Source: Branchinecta lynchi
Lineage: Eukaryota > Arthropoda > Branchiopoda > Anostraca > Branchinectidae
Assembly: GCA_023053575.1 (NCBI GenBank)
Contig: JAKZAP010000016.1
Location: 18,432,030-18,496,029, forward strand
Direction of reading: 5' to 3'
Length of the DNA: 64,000 bases
In this document: in pieces, positions 10,591 through 22,465 of the stretch
How the letters are laid out: each line of letters begins with the position of its first letter
Position numbering within the stretch: the stretch's first letter is position 1
Position numbers and translations under genes: made by a program
The notes under the pieces: generated by a model
What the model was told of the DNA's origin: nothing
The model's input: only the letters and a program-made list of their open reading frames with translations
Databases searched by the model: none

Positions 10591-12470
10591 TCCCTTCTTT
10601 TCTTCTTTTTCTCCTTTTGACAATGTCCCCTCTAACAAATGGGAGATTTTACTTTTGTGGAGTTTGACTTTTGTTTGAGGCTCAATTTCGAAACTCGGGA
10701 CAAGTATTTTTGTCTTTCCCATCGGATGTAGCGTTCAAGCCATGATTTCTTGACACGTTTACTATGTCCCGTACATGGCCCTGTGTAAAGAACTTTATTA
10801 TAACCAACCAGATCGAATGAGTTATATAGCCGCAATTGAATGACGGTTTATTGCCTTTCCCTTTTATATCCCCCTCAAACACAGGAAACGAGCATCAGAG
10901 CTTCGAAAAAGTATTCTTTAAAGAATCCGACGTTTATTTGATAATCGATATATTAATATGAGTTTTCAGTTTGTACCATACTAATGAGTACCGACCCGTA
11001 ATCTTCATAATTTATGGTCGTGTCCGGAGAGCCATCTAACAGCCGTGTTTGCTTGCACCGGCTCTTCACATGTTGCGCACTAGGTAGCACGCCAAGCTCT
11101 CCGGCCATTCAAAAAAGCGGACAGTTACGTTTTATGAGTGGAAGGACTAGACGTGAGCATAAAGGTTTTAAAGTGGGCCTTTGCAAGAAATGGAATTTGG
11201 CTGTAACACAACATGTCAGAGTACTTTTTCAGATTACAGGGGTGGACTGTAATGTAAGGTTCACTGACTTTAGCTACTACTTATTTATATCTACTTATCG
11301 TTGGTATTTTGACCTATAATCTAGTTTGGCATAGCTAGGGAGTCTCTTTTTTTTTTTTTTTTTTTTTTAAACCCGCTTAGCATCTTTCCAAACATTTTGA
11401 TTGTTTACTTTGTGGGCTACGACTCCTCCTCCACTCGGTGACGTAATAATATTATTACGTCGATAATATTTCCTTAATCTCTTTAACGTCACCTACTCTT
11501 TCTAAACAAACATACACACTTCAAACTTTAATGAATTTTAACTTCTGCATTTCAACTATATAATTAAATTTTTTAAATTTAAATTTAGCAATCTTAATAC
11601 TTATTTATTCTTATTTCAATACAATTATAAACCTTTTTCTACGAAATCACCACCTCTACAGGCTAGTGAGGCTCTTTGAGAATTACGAGCTACTACTTAT
11701 TTAGATCTCCTTTATTTACGGTATCATGACCTGGAATCTAATTTGGCATACCTAGGAAGCCTCTGTGAGAACTACTAGCACTATGTTACACTAGTAAGGC
11801 TGCACCATTCAACCTAACAGCTGCTAAAAGCTTAATTATTAGGCTATCACGATGCATTAATTGTAAGGTTCCTTAAGGTAGCTCTGGCTTACATAGAAAG
11901 TATCTCTAGTAGTCTTCCTTTAGTTTAGTTTCCTTATTTTTTTAAAGCGTATTTTTTTTTAAATTTCCATCTTTGACATGGCATCAGGCTTTTTAGAGAA
12001 TAAATTGTTGTCATGATTAGTACCCTCGTGTTGCTTGAGCTATTTATTTATTTATTTATTTATCACCCGTCATTTCAAACAAAAAAGGGACGCAGTACAA
12101 AAAGAAACAAAACAAAAGCAAAACGTAACACTTTCATGGAAAACACACACAAAAATCGACAATTACTAACTGAGACTCTCTGACTGACTAAAAACCGAAC
12201 ACGATTACATACATATACACTTAAACTTTAAGAATTTTGCTCCAAGGGTGGGACTGGATTTTTGAGTTGTACTTGCTAATCAGGTTAGAAATAGTAAGCT
12301 CAGGGTCTTTTATAACGAGCTTGGCTAATAGGCAGTTATGCTCACGAAGAGGTCATAAGAGTTCAGGGAGACTCGTGCGGCTCGTTCCCCTGGGCAAAGA
12401 GGATTTTCCTTTGATCGTCACTACTGACTTTTTTCTTGTCTCTGTCTTTGCTTAGCCTTCTACAAAATTT
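10591..12470. other. spacer with poly-T and a LINE 3' tail
   Basis: No gene found. A poly-T run lies at about 11347-11370. At 12039-12110 a (TATT)n run followed by 'cacccgtcatttcaaac' resembles the minus-strand 3' end of the LINE family also seen at 56075-56175. The rest is AT-rich. Confidence 0.45.
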
Positions 12471-13810
12471 GCCATATTCCAGTTCAGCTCTTCCAAGCGG
12501 GCTAGTTCTTAACGCCTCCATTTTCTCATTGCAATTGTGACGTGTCTAACTCTATATGACTAAGTCCAAAACACGCCAGTGATTCTCAGGAAGAAGGAGT
12601 AAACGTGTCCGTAACGACTTAAACTCAATTACTCAAATCCTGAGCCAGCGCAGCTGTGACACCGTTTCTTCCGTTCTTCCGCAGGTACCCGGAGATTCTG
12701 CATCGGAAGGGAGAGATAGTCATCAAGTGTATTTGATGTATAGAAAATCTGCAATTTGCTTCGCGAGCAATGGAACTTTTGCACTGTCTTTGGAGTAGAA
12801 AGTGAAAGCTATTAAGTTCTGCTGATTAACTTAAAGTTTAACTGAAAAGGGCTGAGATTTGAGAATCTAGTTACCCATCACTTAAAGAGTCTTGAAGACC
12901 CGATGAAAGTGCTTTACTTCGTTGCTCCACTGTTCACGAAAAATCAGTTTTAATATAGTTGAATTTCCCTGTCGGATTTGTAGTACCGCTATGAGCGTTT
13001 ACCTGTGTTGAATGCTGGACGAAAACAATTTATGAGAAATAAGTGGTCAGGCAATGAGCTACCTCCCGCAAGCTGATCACTGAAGAGCCGCGTTTGTATT
13101 AAGATTCAAATTTTCCTCGTCCTAGTAGAATTTTGTGTTGTGAGGCCGACCGTAGATTTTCTCCACATCGTGCTATAGTAAATAGTGAAAAATAAAACGA
13201 TTCCTTAACACAATCCGAAGAAGGCAGTGTGTTCAGCTAAATGATACAGAATTAAGGTGGCTTTTCAGTTAAACTTTAAGGATCCGTATTGTACTATCTC
13301 TCTGTCAGAAGCGTATCAGAAACTAGTTAACTTAGAGCGCTGCACTGAAAAAGGGGAATCGCCATATCCCAGTTCGACGCTTGAAGCGGAGTTGTTTCTG
13401 TTAATTCAAGTTCAAGTTCTGTTCATTTCCAACTAAATTTAACATAAAGAGCCAATTTGGCAGAGAGAGGGCTCGAGGCCAAATGGCGGGCATTTTCTTC
13501 TACTACAAACTATAATGCCTCACTATCTACACTATTCTAATGCCTCACTATCATCAATTTTGACAGACATAGTAAAATAGATCCGCAGGTTGATGACTAG
13601 AAAATCTGTCGTCTGCTTCCAGGTAATTGAGGTTTTGCCTAAGTCTCAGTGATATAAAGTGAAAGTTCCGCCTTTTTGCCGTCTATCACAAGTGCTAATT
13701 ATGAGACGATGGGGATTAAACAGAAACCGCTTGGGGTCACTGTGCTGGAATAAGGCGAGTTGTTCAGAGTCACACGAAGAGCAGAGATATCGTCAGTCTT
13801 GAAAGCAGTA
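12471..13810. repeat. mosaic of CTAGTTTCTG inverted-repeat family pieces
   Basis: End-like strings occur at 12480-12515 ('agttcagctcttccaagcgg') and, in both orientations, at 13315-13405 ('cagaaactagttaactta' and 'cgcttgaagcggagttgtt'). They match the element ends at 44106 and 44373. Internal blocks recur: 'tagaaaatctg..' at 12741 and 13600, and 'aagtgaaag' at 12799 and 13659. Segment 13455-13500 is the reverse of the 44.8-kb duplication ('gggctcgaggccaaatgg'). Old and scrambled. Confidence 0.45.
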
Positions 13811-13832
13811 TAAATTTAGCAGTATCTACAGC

Positions 13833-14021
13833 CATGCCCGTATCCACGAATTTATTTCGGGGGGGGGGGCCTTTCGGGGGGGGGGGTGCCTGCTGGTTGG
13901 ACAAAAAAGTACGAAACACACATAGATCAGAGGGAAAGCCTATAAAATCGTTATTTGTGTATGTTTCGGTGGGGGCGGGGGAGGGTTCAACCCCCTAACC
14001 CTCCCCCTGGATACGGCCTTG
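13833..14021 (+). mobile_element. poly-G hAT-like MITE, copy 1
   Basis: A 189-bp element running from CATGCCCGTATCC to GGATACGGCCTTG, with G-runs at 13858-13869 and 13876-13886. The core 'catagatcagagggaaagcc' is shared by all copies. Flanked by the exact 8-bp repeat TCTACAGC (13825-13832 and 14022-14029). Confidence 0.85.
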
Positions 14022-14119
14022 TCTACAGCTTTTTCCGGGAAAGATTTTGATGAAAAAAAAAATGTCTGTCACTAACTTTTCTATATTGCCCGACCTAAGG
14101 AATGATGATGATGATGAAA

Positions 14120-14575
14120 TTTATTTGGCTTAGTTAAAAATTGGCTTAGTTATGGGTTTGAGAGGGGATGGTTTACCTCTTGGTAAAAGAAGAAAATATT
14201 TGGGTAAGGTTAGGGTTAAAACTGGTCCTTACTCTTGCCCTATGTGTGGATGGGATAATGAAAGTATGAGCCATTTTGTAGGAGAGTGTGAGGAATTGAA
14301 CGGGTTGAGACAGGAGTTGTTTGGAGTGAGAGCGTGTGGGAGTGAGTGGATAATTGAGAGAATGAAAGAGAAAAGTTTCCAGGCTATTCAACTATTTGGA
14401 ATGTTCCTCCGGATAGGGTTAGCACACAGGGAAAATTGAATATCCCTGTAAATTTAAAGATTGGCATAGTGGTCTTGCTGTTATGTATTTTTTTGTATTT
14501 TTTTTATGGTGCGATGGCCCTTGTTGGCTTTTATGCATTAAATATCTATCTATCTATCTATCTATCTAAAAAGAA
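14120..14575 (+). pseudogene. LINE ORF2 C-terminus with CCHC-type knuckle
   Basis: Best copy of this family here. The frame from 14152 to 14439 reads through GKRRKYLGKVRVKTGPYS, then CPMCGWDNESMSHFVGEC (C-x2-C-x8-H-x4-C) and LRQELFG, stopping at TGA. Such a knuckle ends ORF2 in several non-LTR retrotransposon clades. The 3' UTR has 'gatggcccttgttggctttt' and ends in (ATCT)n at 14550-14570. The 5' side is truncated near an (ATG)n run at 14103; there is no reverse transcriptase domain. Confidence 0.75.
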
Positions 14576-14754
14576 GAAGTGACGGCCTAAGCAACGAACT
14601 CAAATAAATGAATGTCTATAATAAGTGCTTTAAACGAGCAATATTTCGGTCCTTATGGCAACGGCTTTTTCCAGACTTGTGACTAAAATAAGGCAGAACC
14701 ATTAAATGTTAATTGTAAATTTACGAAAAAGATATAAATATGTATTACAGACTC

Positions 14755-14995
14755 ATATTTGATGGTGCAAAACGGGTACGTCAGCTGAATTTTATTGGAG
14801 CTGTTTGTAGTTGGAGTGTTTCCCACAAGTTCGTTTTTTCCAACTTGAGCGGTTTTGAGCCTGACCCTTGACCCTTGCCAAGAAGGGCCGAAATATAGCT
14901 CCAATAAAATTCAGCTGACGTATCCGTTTTGCACCATCAAATACGATTCGCAGTCAGCTTGGGCTGAAGGAATATTTATTACAAACTCTTTCTTG
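14755..14995 (+). mobile_element. hammerhead-type inverted-repeat element, subfamily A
   Basis: Ends 'catatttgatggtgcaaaac' and 'gttttgcaccatcaaatac', with the standard tail 'cagtcagcttgggctgaagg'. The core is damaged: a duplicated 'acccttg' replaces the second half of CTGAAGA (near 14870), so no ribozyme is expected although stem II and GAAATATA remain. Confidence 0.75.
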
Positions 14996-14999
14996 TATC

Positions 15000-15075
15000 T
15001 ACAGTCTGAAGATGATCCTTGCCAAGAAGGGCCGAAATGTTGCTAGAATGAATCTCAGCTGATTCATCCATTCAC
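15000..15075 (+). ncRNA. hammerhead-like motif, divergent
   Basis: A second core right after the previous element: CTGAAGA at 15006-15012, a TCCTT/AAGGG hairpin, then GAAATGTT and a GCT return strand. The closing base pair of stem II is a T-C mismatch, so this copy is probably weak or dead. Confidence 0.35.
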
Positions 15076-15103
15076 AAAGCTTATTACTGTCCGTACTTTT
15101 TTC

Positions 15104-16300
15104 GTTGCAAAATAATTAAACCTATGTAGGGAATAGCAGATGCTAAGTTTGTAATTACTGTTAATCTTCAGAATGATATGATGTACCCAAGTAAAACATA
15201 GACAGATTTTAATCACAAAAAAGAATAAGGGCCATCGGACCCAACAACAAGAATAACATAAAAAATCTGAACACTGTGCCTATATCGAGGCCTATATTTG
15301 AAACTACAGGGATTAATTCTTTTCGTGTTCTGTACAATAACTCCCTCCGGTGGTTGCACGGTTTTCCTTGGAATTATGTGCCTCAGCAATATTTGTTGGT
15401 GAAGGTCTCCCATCTTTCTCTGAAGTCCGTAGATCAGCTTGTTTTTCGCTCCAGAATAGAATTTTGAAGTCCTAGAACCCTCTGTTGGCTGTTCTGTCTG
15501 GGCCGCACATGCGGCTATCTCTTCCCATTTGGCTGAAATGGGGGGAGTTGGTATATTGTGGGTTTGACCCAACTTAGTGTTTAAAGTGTAAGTTTGTAAG
15601 GTGTCCTTCTGTTTTGTATAATGGCCCTAGTTGGCCGGTATTAGATTCAAATAAATAAAATAAATAAATATTTGCAAAATTATTACACTATGTAGGGAAT
15701 AGCAGATGCTAAGTTTGTAATTATTATTGATTTTCAGAATGGAATTATTTACCCAAGTAAAACATAGATACATTTTAATGCACAACAAAAAATATGAGCC
15801 ATCGGACCAAAGCAACAAGAATACCGTACAAAACCTGAACACTGTGCCTATATTTGAAACTACAGTGATATTTGCAAAATAATTACACCTATATAGGGAA
15901 TAGCTAAGTTTGTAATTATTATTGATTTTCAGAGTGGAATTATGTATCCAAGTAAAACATAGATAGACTTTAAGGCACACAAAAAAATAAGAGCCATCAG
16001 ACCAAAGCAACAAGAATACCGTACAATAGCCATCAGACCAAAGCAACAAGAATACCATACAATACCTGAACACTGTGCCTATATTTCAAACTACAGGGAT
16101 ATTTGCAAAATAATTACACCTATGTAGGGAATAGCTAAGTTTGTAATTATTATTGATTTTCAGAATCATATCATGTACCCAAGTAAAACATAGATAAATT
16201 TTAAAAAAATAAGAGCCATCGGACCAAAGCAACAAGAATAGCGTACAAAACCTGGACACTGTGCCTATATTTGAAACTACAGGGATATAAAATGCGTCCA
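15104..16300. repeat. tandem array, four units of about 180-230 bp
   Basis: Units at 15104-15315, 15668-15872, 15873-16105 and 16106-16290 share 'cctatgtagggaatagc', 'taagtttgtaattatt', 'acccaagtaaaacatag', 'gccatcggaccaaagcaac' and 'gaacactgtgcctatatttg'. Units 1 and 2 are separated by a LINE insertion (15316-15667). One unit carries an internal 37-bp partial duplication near 16018-16070. The open frames across it are by-products of the repetition. Confidence 0.8.
15316..15667 (+). pseudogene. LINE C-terminal fragment inside the tandem array
   Basis: The + strand reads FRVLYNNSLRWLHGFPWN and then KSVDQLVFRSRI before a stop at about 15465. This resembles the 'YN.A.R.LFG.PR' segment near the end of several LINE reverse transcriptase polyproteins. 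The 3' end 'atggccctagttggccgg' and an (AATA)n tail at 15648-15670 mark its 3' boundary. It splits the array at a 'cagggat/atttgc' junction. Confidence 0.55.
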
Positions 16301-16690
16301 TGTGTGTTGATCGTGTCCGGAGGAACCAAACAGTTGAATAGTCTGAAAAATGTTCTCTTTCATTCTCCCAATAGTCCAATCACTCTCCAAGAAACATATT
16401 CTAAGAAAGAGGTCCTGGGGAACTCAGGCGTCGGTCTATCTTCTCTCTTCAGACCCGGATCTTTCGGTCTAGCAATCCACTCCTTGTGATTCTCTCGGGC
16501 CCAAACATGCCGCTATCGTTACCTGTGTGGATGGCATGGAACCGTTATCTGTATTCAGCATTTGATGTTGGGTAGATTATTGTTTTCATATTTTTGCCTA
16601 CCTCCATTGTTAGTTGTTAATATTTATTGTTAGTTGTTTAGTATGGCCGAAGCTGGCCGTTTTAATAGATTAAATAAATAAATAAATAAT
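16301..16690 (+). repeat. LINE-like 3' tail
   Basis: Ends with 'tatggccgaagctggccgtt' and an (AATA)n run at 16669-16689, the same ending style as 15600-15667. The upstream part has no recognisable protein. Confidence 0.45.
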
Positions 16691-17664
16691 AAAAACTATT
16701 GTCAGCAGGGACGCCAGCTGGGTGGTGGACATGCCCCCCCCCCCTCCCCCGGGTTTATAAATCTTCCCCTTTGGTGTTAATAGGTATCAAAATGGTAAAA
16801 TTAAAAACAATATAAGGTATATTCAAAAACTACTTTGAATTCAGCTAAAAAAGAGTGAGTAAACTTTTGTGTCTGCTATGAGCCTCTTTGACCCCCCCCC
16901 TCCCCCGAATGTTTTACTTAAATTAAACAACTAATGGTGAGAGCGAGAGCTATGCCTCTTCTTTCTTTGGACAACTCGTCTGGACACCGCTGAGGATTCC
17001 TTGTTCACTTCAAAGTAGTTACCAATGACACATAATTAGTCCAGGAATCACGGCGTTGAAAGTGATAAAAAAAAAAATAATGGCACACTTCGCCGCTGTT
17101 TGTCGCAACATTCACAATCATTTACTCGTGATATCATACCTCCTCCCTCGCAGGTAGTCGTAGTTCGTTCACTCCACTCTTTTGGTTTATTGCAACACTC
17201 ATTTAATCTATCCATTATTATGACAACGAGGTGGTCATGACAAATGTGTTACTTGGCGTTACAGTAGTGAGTGTGAAAAGAAACGCTGTTTGATTCGACA
17301 TAACAAAATTGTCCATTACAGTGTTGGTTGCATAAGTTCTTACATTTGTGGTTGTAGTGCTAAAGACAAGACAGTAAGTGTGTTATATATGTCTCATTTA
17401 TACAGCAATTTGAATAGGTCTTTCACGTCCACTTATTAAAATATAATTGGTTCTGTACCGTTAAAATACAGCTTCCGTGGTCTTATTAAGCGCAAAATAT
17501 ATTTTTTTAGAGGGGGGGGGGGTCAGTACTCTGTTAGAACCAATAAATCAGGTTCTCCTTGGGTTATTAAGCCAATTTGTATGTACCCCGTAAAACACTA
17601 AGATTTTGAGCATGTACCTTCTGAGATGATAACATTTAGTTTTTGTAATAATATATAGGCTAAA
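16691..17664. other. no supported feature
   Basis: C-runs near 16733-16750 and 16893-16910 and a G-run at 17512-17522 resemble the poly-G MITE sequence, but the ends and core are absent. Confidence 0.4.
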
Positions 17665-17684
17665 TATGTACATTACCATACATA

Positions 17685-17840
17685 ACCAGCGCACGACCTT
17701 ATCAACTGCTTCCTTGCCGAAGATTGAAAAATTAAGTGTCTTTTTCTGTGTGTTTAAGTGTTTTATTTATTTTCTTTCATTTACTCCGCTTTTTCAAAAT
17801 GGCGGGTTACAAATAAATTACTTACTTACTTACTTCCATG
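17685..17840 (+). repeat. LINE 3' end with (ACTT)n tail
   Basis: 'accagcgcacgacctta' through 'ttactccgctttttcaaaat' and an (ACTT)n run at 17818-17836. The same block occurs at 37288-37430, also ending in (ACTT)n, so this is a dispersed 3' end. Confidence 0.6.
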
Positions 17841-18670
17841 ACATTAGTTCTTCCCTGTCAATAGTAAATGTTCTATTTTCTCCTTGGCTCTGCAAATGGG
17901 CTCTAGACAGTCTGCGAGACTCCGACACTTGAAACTAGGCTTCTAAATCTTATTTATTGTCTGCAAATTCCATCTTTACCTAAACAAAATGTACCCTCTA
18001 CTGGCTACGGGTTGTTCACGCTCGTCAAAATTCGCTAAGTATGATAAATTCTTCATGACATTTTTAGTCAACCGAATAAATTAATCAATCTCTATTTCCA
18101 ATCATTCTTAATCTCTACGCGTTTTGGGAACGTGCTCAAGTTACGGACACAAAAAATGGAAACAGTTCCTGGTTCACAGAGACCAGATTCGCTGAGACTG
18201 GTTCAAAGCTGCCTTCCCCCAGAGACTGGCAGATCCTCTCGTGTATCTACTTTTGATACGCTGTACAAATTTTTTACCAGATCGCCTCATTTCCTCAGAA
18301 ATTCTTCTGGACGTATAAAGTGTACACATATACGCACCATGTTAAAGTTTCTGCTTTGGACTCAACTACGAAATTACAACAGACGAGTTCTCACCTTTTG
18401 GTACCCTCCATCCATTTTCTGGGAATACATTCAGTTATTCATCCAGCCTTCCTGCCCACTGCCCAATGCTTCGGTGTTCTTGATATTAATTTGTTTCGTT
18501 GGGTATTTTTTTATGTTTCTTTTTCTATTTTTTTGTGAACTGTGCTAATGTCTAATTGTTAATTAGGTTGCGCTTGAAAATTTTCATTCAGTCAAAGATG
18601 ATTGAGCTTAAAAGATAATCTTTTCAGTTTTTCCTTTCATCTTTCATGTTTTACTTAATTACGCTGGTGT
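17841..18670. other. no supported feature
   Basis: A 138-codon open frame at 18132-18548 has no recognisable domain and ends in a low-complexity Phe/Leu/Ile-rich stretch from T-rich DNA. I do not call it a gene. Confidence 0.45.
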
Positions 18671-18671
18671 A

Positions 18672-18810
18672 CCTTCAGGGTCAAGCCGCTCAAGCTGGAA
18701 GATGAACTTTCCTTGAACGGCTTGAGCCTGAAGAGGACCCTTGCCAAGAAGGGCCGCAATATAGCTGTAATAAAATGAAGCTGACTTATCCGTTTTGTAC
18801 CGTCAAATGT
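18672..18810 (+). mobile_element. hammerhead-type element, subfamily A, dead core
   Basis: Shortened fold-back copy. CTGAAGA and stem II are intact at 18728-18755, but the essential GAAA reads GCAA. The right end is 'ccgttttgtaccgtcaaatg'. Confidence 0.7.
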
Positions 18811-19189
18811 GATAACTGTGCTCAGAAGATAATTAAAACAATTTGCCTGTTTCTTGTTATGTGTCACCGGCAAGTCATTGTTAAATCTACTTCTTTATAG
18901 AAAAATTATTCAGTTTTGCCTCAGTTCTTCAAAAGATAACCACAGTTATTTGCCTCTTTCTGGTCGTCTTGCTGACGTCTGTTGGTAGCACATAAACTGT
19001 TATTGTTTTTACGCACGCAACTATTTAACGCAAGTTTATGACGGAAACGTACCATGAACACCTTATAATCATACGTCATCAGAGAAGGATTAACGCTTCA
19101 ACTTCGAACCGTCAATAGTGATTTTCGCATCCTTTTTCTTAGATAAGTATTATTTAATTTAATTAGGGTTTTTGTAGAAGTATGATACT
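18811..19189. other. no supported feature
   Basis: Nothing recognised. Confidence 0.5.
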
Positions 19190-19550
19190 AAACAATTAGA
19201 AGTTTGATAACCTTCCAATTCAGAGCAGGCAGAAGGTGGTTCCTGATGGGAGGTATGCTTGCCCACTTTGTGAGGAAGGAAGAAAAAAATTTGGACCATT
19301 TCCTCAGTAGATGCCCGAAGCTTTCTGATTTAAGGAGAATGTATCTAGAGGGTGTAATTTTGTCACTACCTGAATTTTTGAGGAATACTAACCCTACCGT
19401 TATTACTCGAGTGGGCGTGTATATAGACAAATCTTTAGAGTTAAGAAGGAGTCTGATTGTTTAAGCTATGTTTTTGTTTTTGTTTGTTTGTGTATATGGC
19501 CCTTGGGCTTTTGAAATACACTGATATATCTATCTATCTATAACACTAGG
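19190..19550 (+). pseudogene. LINE C-terminal relic with split knuckle
   Basis: One frame reads RYACPLCEEG and, after a frameshift near 19265-19290, another reads DHFLSRCPKLSDLRRMYLEG. Together these are the two halves of a CCHC-type knuckle. The 3' part has 'atggcccttgggcttttg' and an (ATCT)n tail at 19528-19542. 5'-truncated and broken. Confidence 0.6.
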
Positions 19551-20109
19551 TTGCACGTCCTTGTGTTAAATGTTATCAAAGATGTACAGAAGATCTATGT
19601 TACGTCTGTTTCCTTGGGCTATATTTTCGGGAAACATAACGCTATCACCGACTTAAGCTAATGTGACCGAATTGTGTGTGTCATAAGAAGAAAAAAAGCT
19701 GGTGGAGTATGAGAACTATGAACAGGAACGAACAAATCAGAAAGACTCCACAAACAAAAGAAAGAAATTAGTCACCATGTCTGATTTTTTAGACCTTATA
19801 TGAGAGCACACATATATTCAGAAAACAATCCGTACTCGGGGCTTTCGCGTGAGTGTTGTAGCAAGTATAAAGCAATTGTGAAATTAAAACGATACTACGA
19901 CTCTTTTAAATTTGTAATTTAAATAAACTTTATTTTCGTTTTATCGCATATCAACCCATTTTTCTACATCCATTGTTACCGACAATCATATATGAAGGGA
20001 TGGTAATTCAATGACCGGTTGAAATAGTTCAACCTTACAGCGTTTCGTACGCTAAATTAATTTCCACCTTCATCGTGCTCTTCACTAAAAAACAAGCTGG
20101 ACACGATTA
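19551..20109. other. no supported feature
   Basis: AT-rich spacer with nothing recognised. Confidence 0.45.
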
Positions 20110-20430
20110 TGAAGACCATTTTCTTGCCGGACAAGTAGTTTGCCCGGAATCCGGCCAAAACCGGTAAATTTGTTTGAAGTTGATTAGATGTTCGATTTAG
20201 GGATAAGGAGAGACGCTGAATCCGTATATGAAAATCGTCTTTACCTGGACGCATAGTTCGCCCGGAATCCGGCAGAAACCCGGAAAATGTGTAATGAGTT
20301 AAAGGTTTATTTGAAGTTGATTAGGTGTTCGATATAGGGGTAAGGAAATACGCTGTTTCGTTTTGAGCTTTGTTATTTTGTCGGATAAGTAGTTCCGGAA
20401 TTCGGTAGAAACCGGAGATTTGGCACGAAG
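20110..20430. repeat. tandem repeat around CCGGAATCCGGCAGAAACC
   Basis: Three diverged units of about 120-140 bp start near 20120, 20245 and 20385. Each has a 'gacaagtagtttgcccggaa'-like block, 'ccggcngaaacc' and 'gttgattag.tgttcgat'. A single related block occurs at 43900-43925 beside a hammerhead-type relic. Confidence 0.6.
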
Positions 20431-21392
20431 TTTCGATCAGTTTCGTCAAAACAGATATGACTTATGGGGGTAAACACACACACATGCTCAATCCGTATCT
20501 GAACTTGGTTTTCTCAGGTGATTAGTTATTTGGCCTTAATCTGTTCCTGAATTTTTGTATTAAAAATGCTTAAGGAGTCTGGAGAACACTGGGCCCAATT
20601 GTCTGGATGAGATATTAAATTTTTGGGATCCTGTCGAAACCTTTGGTCTTGTTATGTCATTACTCTTCCTCACCATGCTCTTCACATGGTTCGTGATAAG
20701 TTGTTATGTATGTTGTTTATGCTAATAGCATCGGCATAGTTGCCTTCCAAATGGATCTGTATATCAGGATAAGACAACGGTTGTCACTGATAAACAAGAA
20801 TGCTTCACCGCACTACATAAATTAATCAATCAATTAACCCATTTGTGATAGCGCTGGCCTAACACGGGAAATGTGGAACGCAACCAAAAAGATAAAGATG
20901 AGCTAAAAGCTTAGTAAATATTATACACTTTATTTCAGCCACAGGCAGTATAATAATAACAATGATTGTATTTTCAAAGCCCGAGGACCATACACTTTAA
21001 AAACAAAGCAAAGAAGAAACTGTAAGTAAAATCCTTTATACACACTACTCTTTCTATAACATGAAACTGTACTAAACAAACAACAGATACATATTCCAGC
21101 TTCTGTTTGCTCCAATTTTGCATCTTGTATCTTTTCCAAAGATTGAGGGTTGTATAGTTCGTCAGTTGTTGTTTTTTATGTTGTTGCAGTTAAATATTTC
21201 TTTCTTGGCTGAAATAAAGATTGATAATAATGATAATATAGCTTACAGCCAAATGCAATAATAAAATATTTCTATAAAGTTTGCATATAAACTGGGCAGA
21301 AGTGGCTTGCAGGAGCCCGCAAACTGCAGCCATGTGTTTCAAGAAGCTCGTGACATTTCACCAGAAATTGTTCCAGGACTTCCAGGTCATAA
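20431..21392. other. spacer with LINE-like 3' tail
   Basis: Around 21170-21240 'cttggctgaaataaagattg' plus (ATA/ATG)-rich tail looks like a LINE 3' end. The remainder has no recognisable content. Confidence 0.4.
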
Positions 21393-21600
21393 ATTTGACA
21401 GTGCAAAACGGATACATCATCTGAATTTTTATTATAGCGGCACAAGCCAAACTTATGGTCTTTCCACAGGTGACTTTTCCGCTTGAGCCTGAACAGGACC
21501 CTTGCCATAAAGGGCCGAAATATAGATCTAATAAAATTCAACAGAAGTATTCGTTTTGCACTGTCAAACATGATTCGCAATCAGCTTTGAATATTTAGGT
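21393..21600 (+). mobile_element. hammerhead-type element, subfamily A, mutated core
   Basis: Inverted ends 'atttgacagtgcaaaacgg' and 'cgttttgcactgtcaaaca', with part of the tail ('gattcgcaatcagctttg'). The core reads CTGAACA instead of CTGANGA, losing the conserved G8, so the motif should be inactive. GAAATATA is kept. Confidence 0.75.
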
Positions 21601-21602
21601 CA

Positions 21603-22465
21603 TAAATTAGTAAGCACACAAAAACCGAGGCCGTCGCAACGATGGAAACAAAAAGAAAAACACTTTTAACGAAAATAGTGATGAGATCCACTTCGCTACT
21701 GTTCTTCAGTGAGTATAATAATTTTTATAATAGACTAGTTTGTAATCACGATAAAATAAAGCCGCGGCAATGATGGTAAAAAAAAAAGACAAACATTAAC
21801 GAAAATAATAGTGGGATCTACTTCGCCACTTTTCTCCGGGAAAAATAGTTTAGTTTGTTCACAAAAACATTCTCTTTTCTGGCAATACCACACGAAAAGT
21901 TTTATTTAAATGTTGTTTAAAAAAAAAAAAAAAACAGAGCAGAAAAAAGGAAGGGAAAAAAAGAAATAGAAAACAAAATTAATAAATAACAAGAAAAATC
22001 AACAAGCGAACGAACTTCCATCATACCCACCCCCTCTCTCTCAAAGAGAAAGCAAGGAAGTGTTTTAGATAAGAAAAGCTAATACCTCTATAATAAATCC
22101 ATACATAGATATTAACAAGCACAGAAACAATGCCATGGCGATGACAGTAAAAAAAACAAAACAAAAAAAACGTTTTAGCGAAAAGAATCAGCCGACCTCT
22201 AGAGTTACAGACGTGTCAGTCTCAGGCTAAAGCCGGGTTAAAATCTCTCGGCTAAAGCTTCGGGGGCCTTAGCATTTTTTTGAAAATGATCGTAACAAAA
22301 AAAGTGCTTGAAATAAAAGAATAGTGGGGCGCGGTTCGCTATACTCTTATTAGGTAATTAGTAATTGTATAATGGAATAATCTATAAGCACAGAAAGCAG
22401 AGGCCGTGGCACTGATGATAAGAAAAAAAAACTTTAACGAAAACAGTCAGCTGAAATATGGAACC
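21603..22465. repeat. irregular repeats, unit about 100 bp
   Basis: Four diverged units near 21610, 21740, 22112 and 22385 share 'aagcacanaaanc.gaggccgtgg', 'gatggtaa' with an A-run, 'ttaacgaaaa' and 'gatctacttcgccact'. Spacers differ. No coding signal. Confidence 0.55.

Noticed and set aside
15627..16379. Two minus-strand frames with repeated 'FLLLWSDGSYF' segments, like a membrane repeat protein
   Set aside because: The repetition is the DNA tandem array; frames open by chance in AT-rich units.
18132..18548. 138-codon open frame as a gene
   Set aside because: No domain, low-complexity hydrophobic end from T-rich DNA, no splice or family support.
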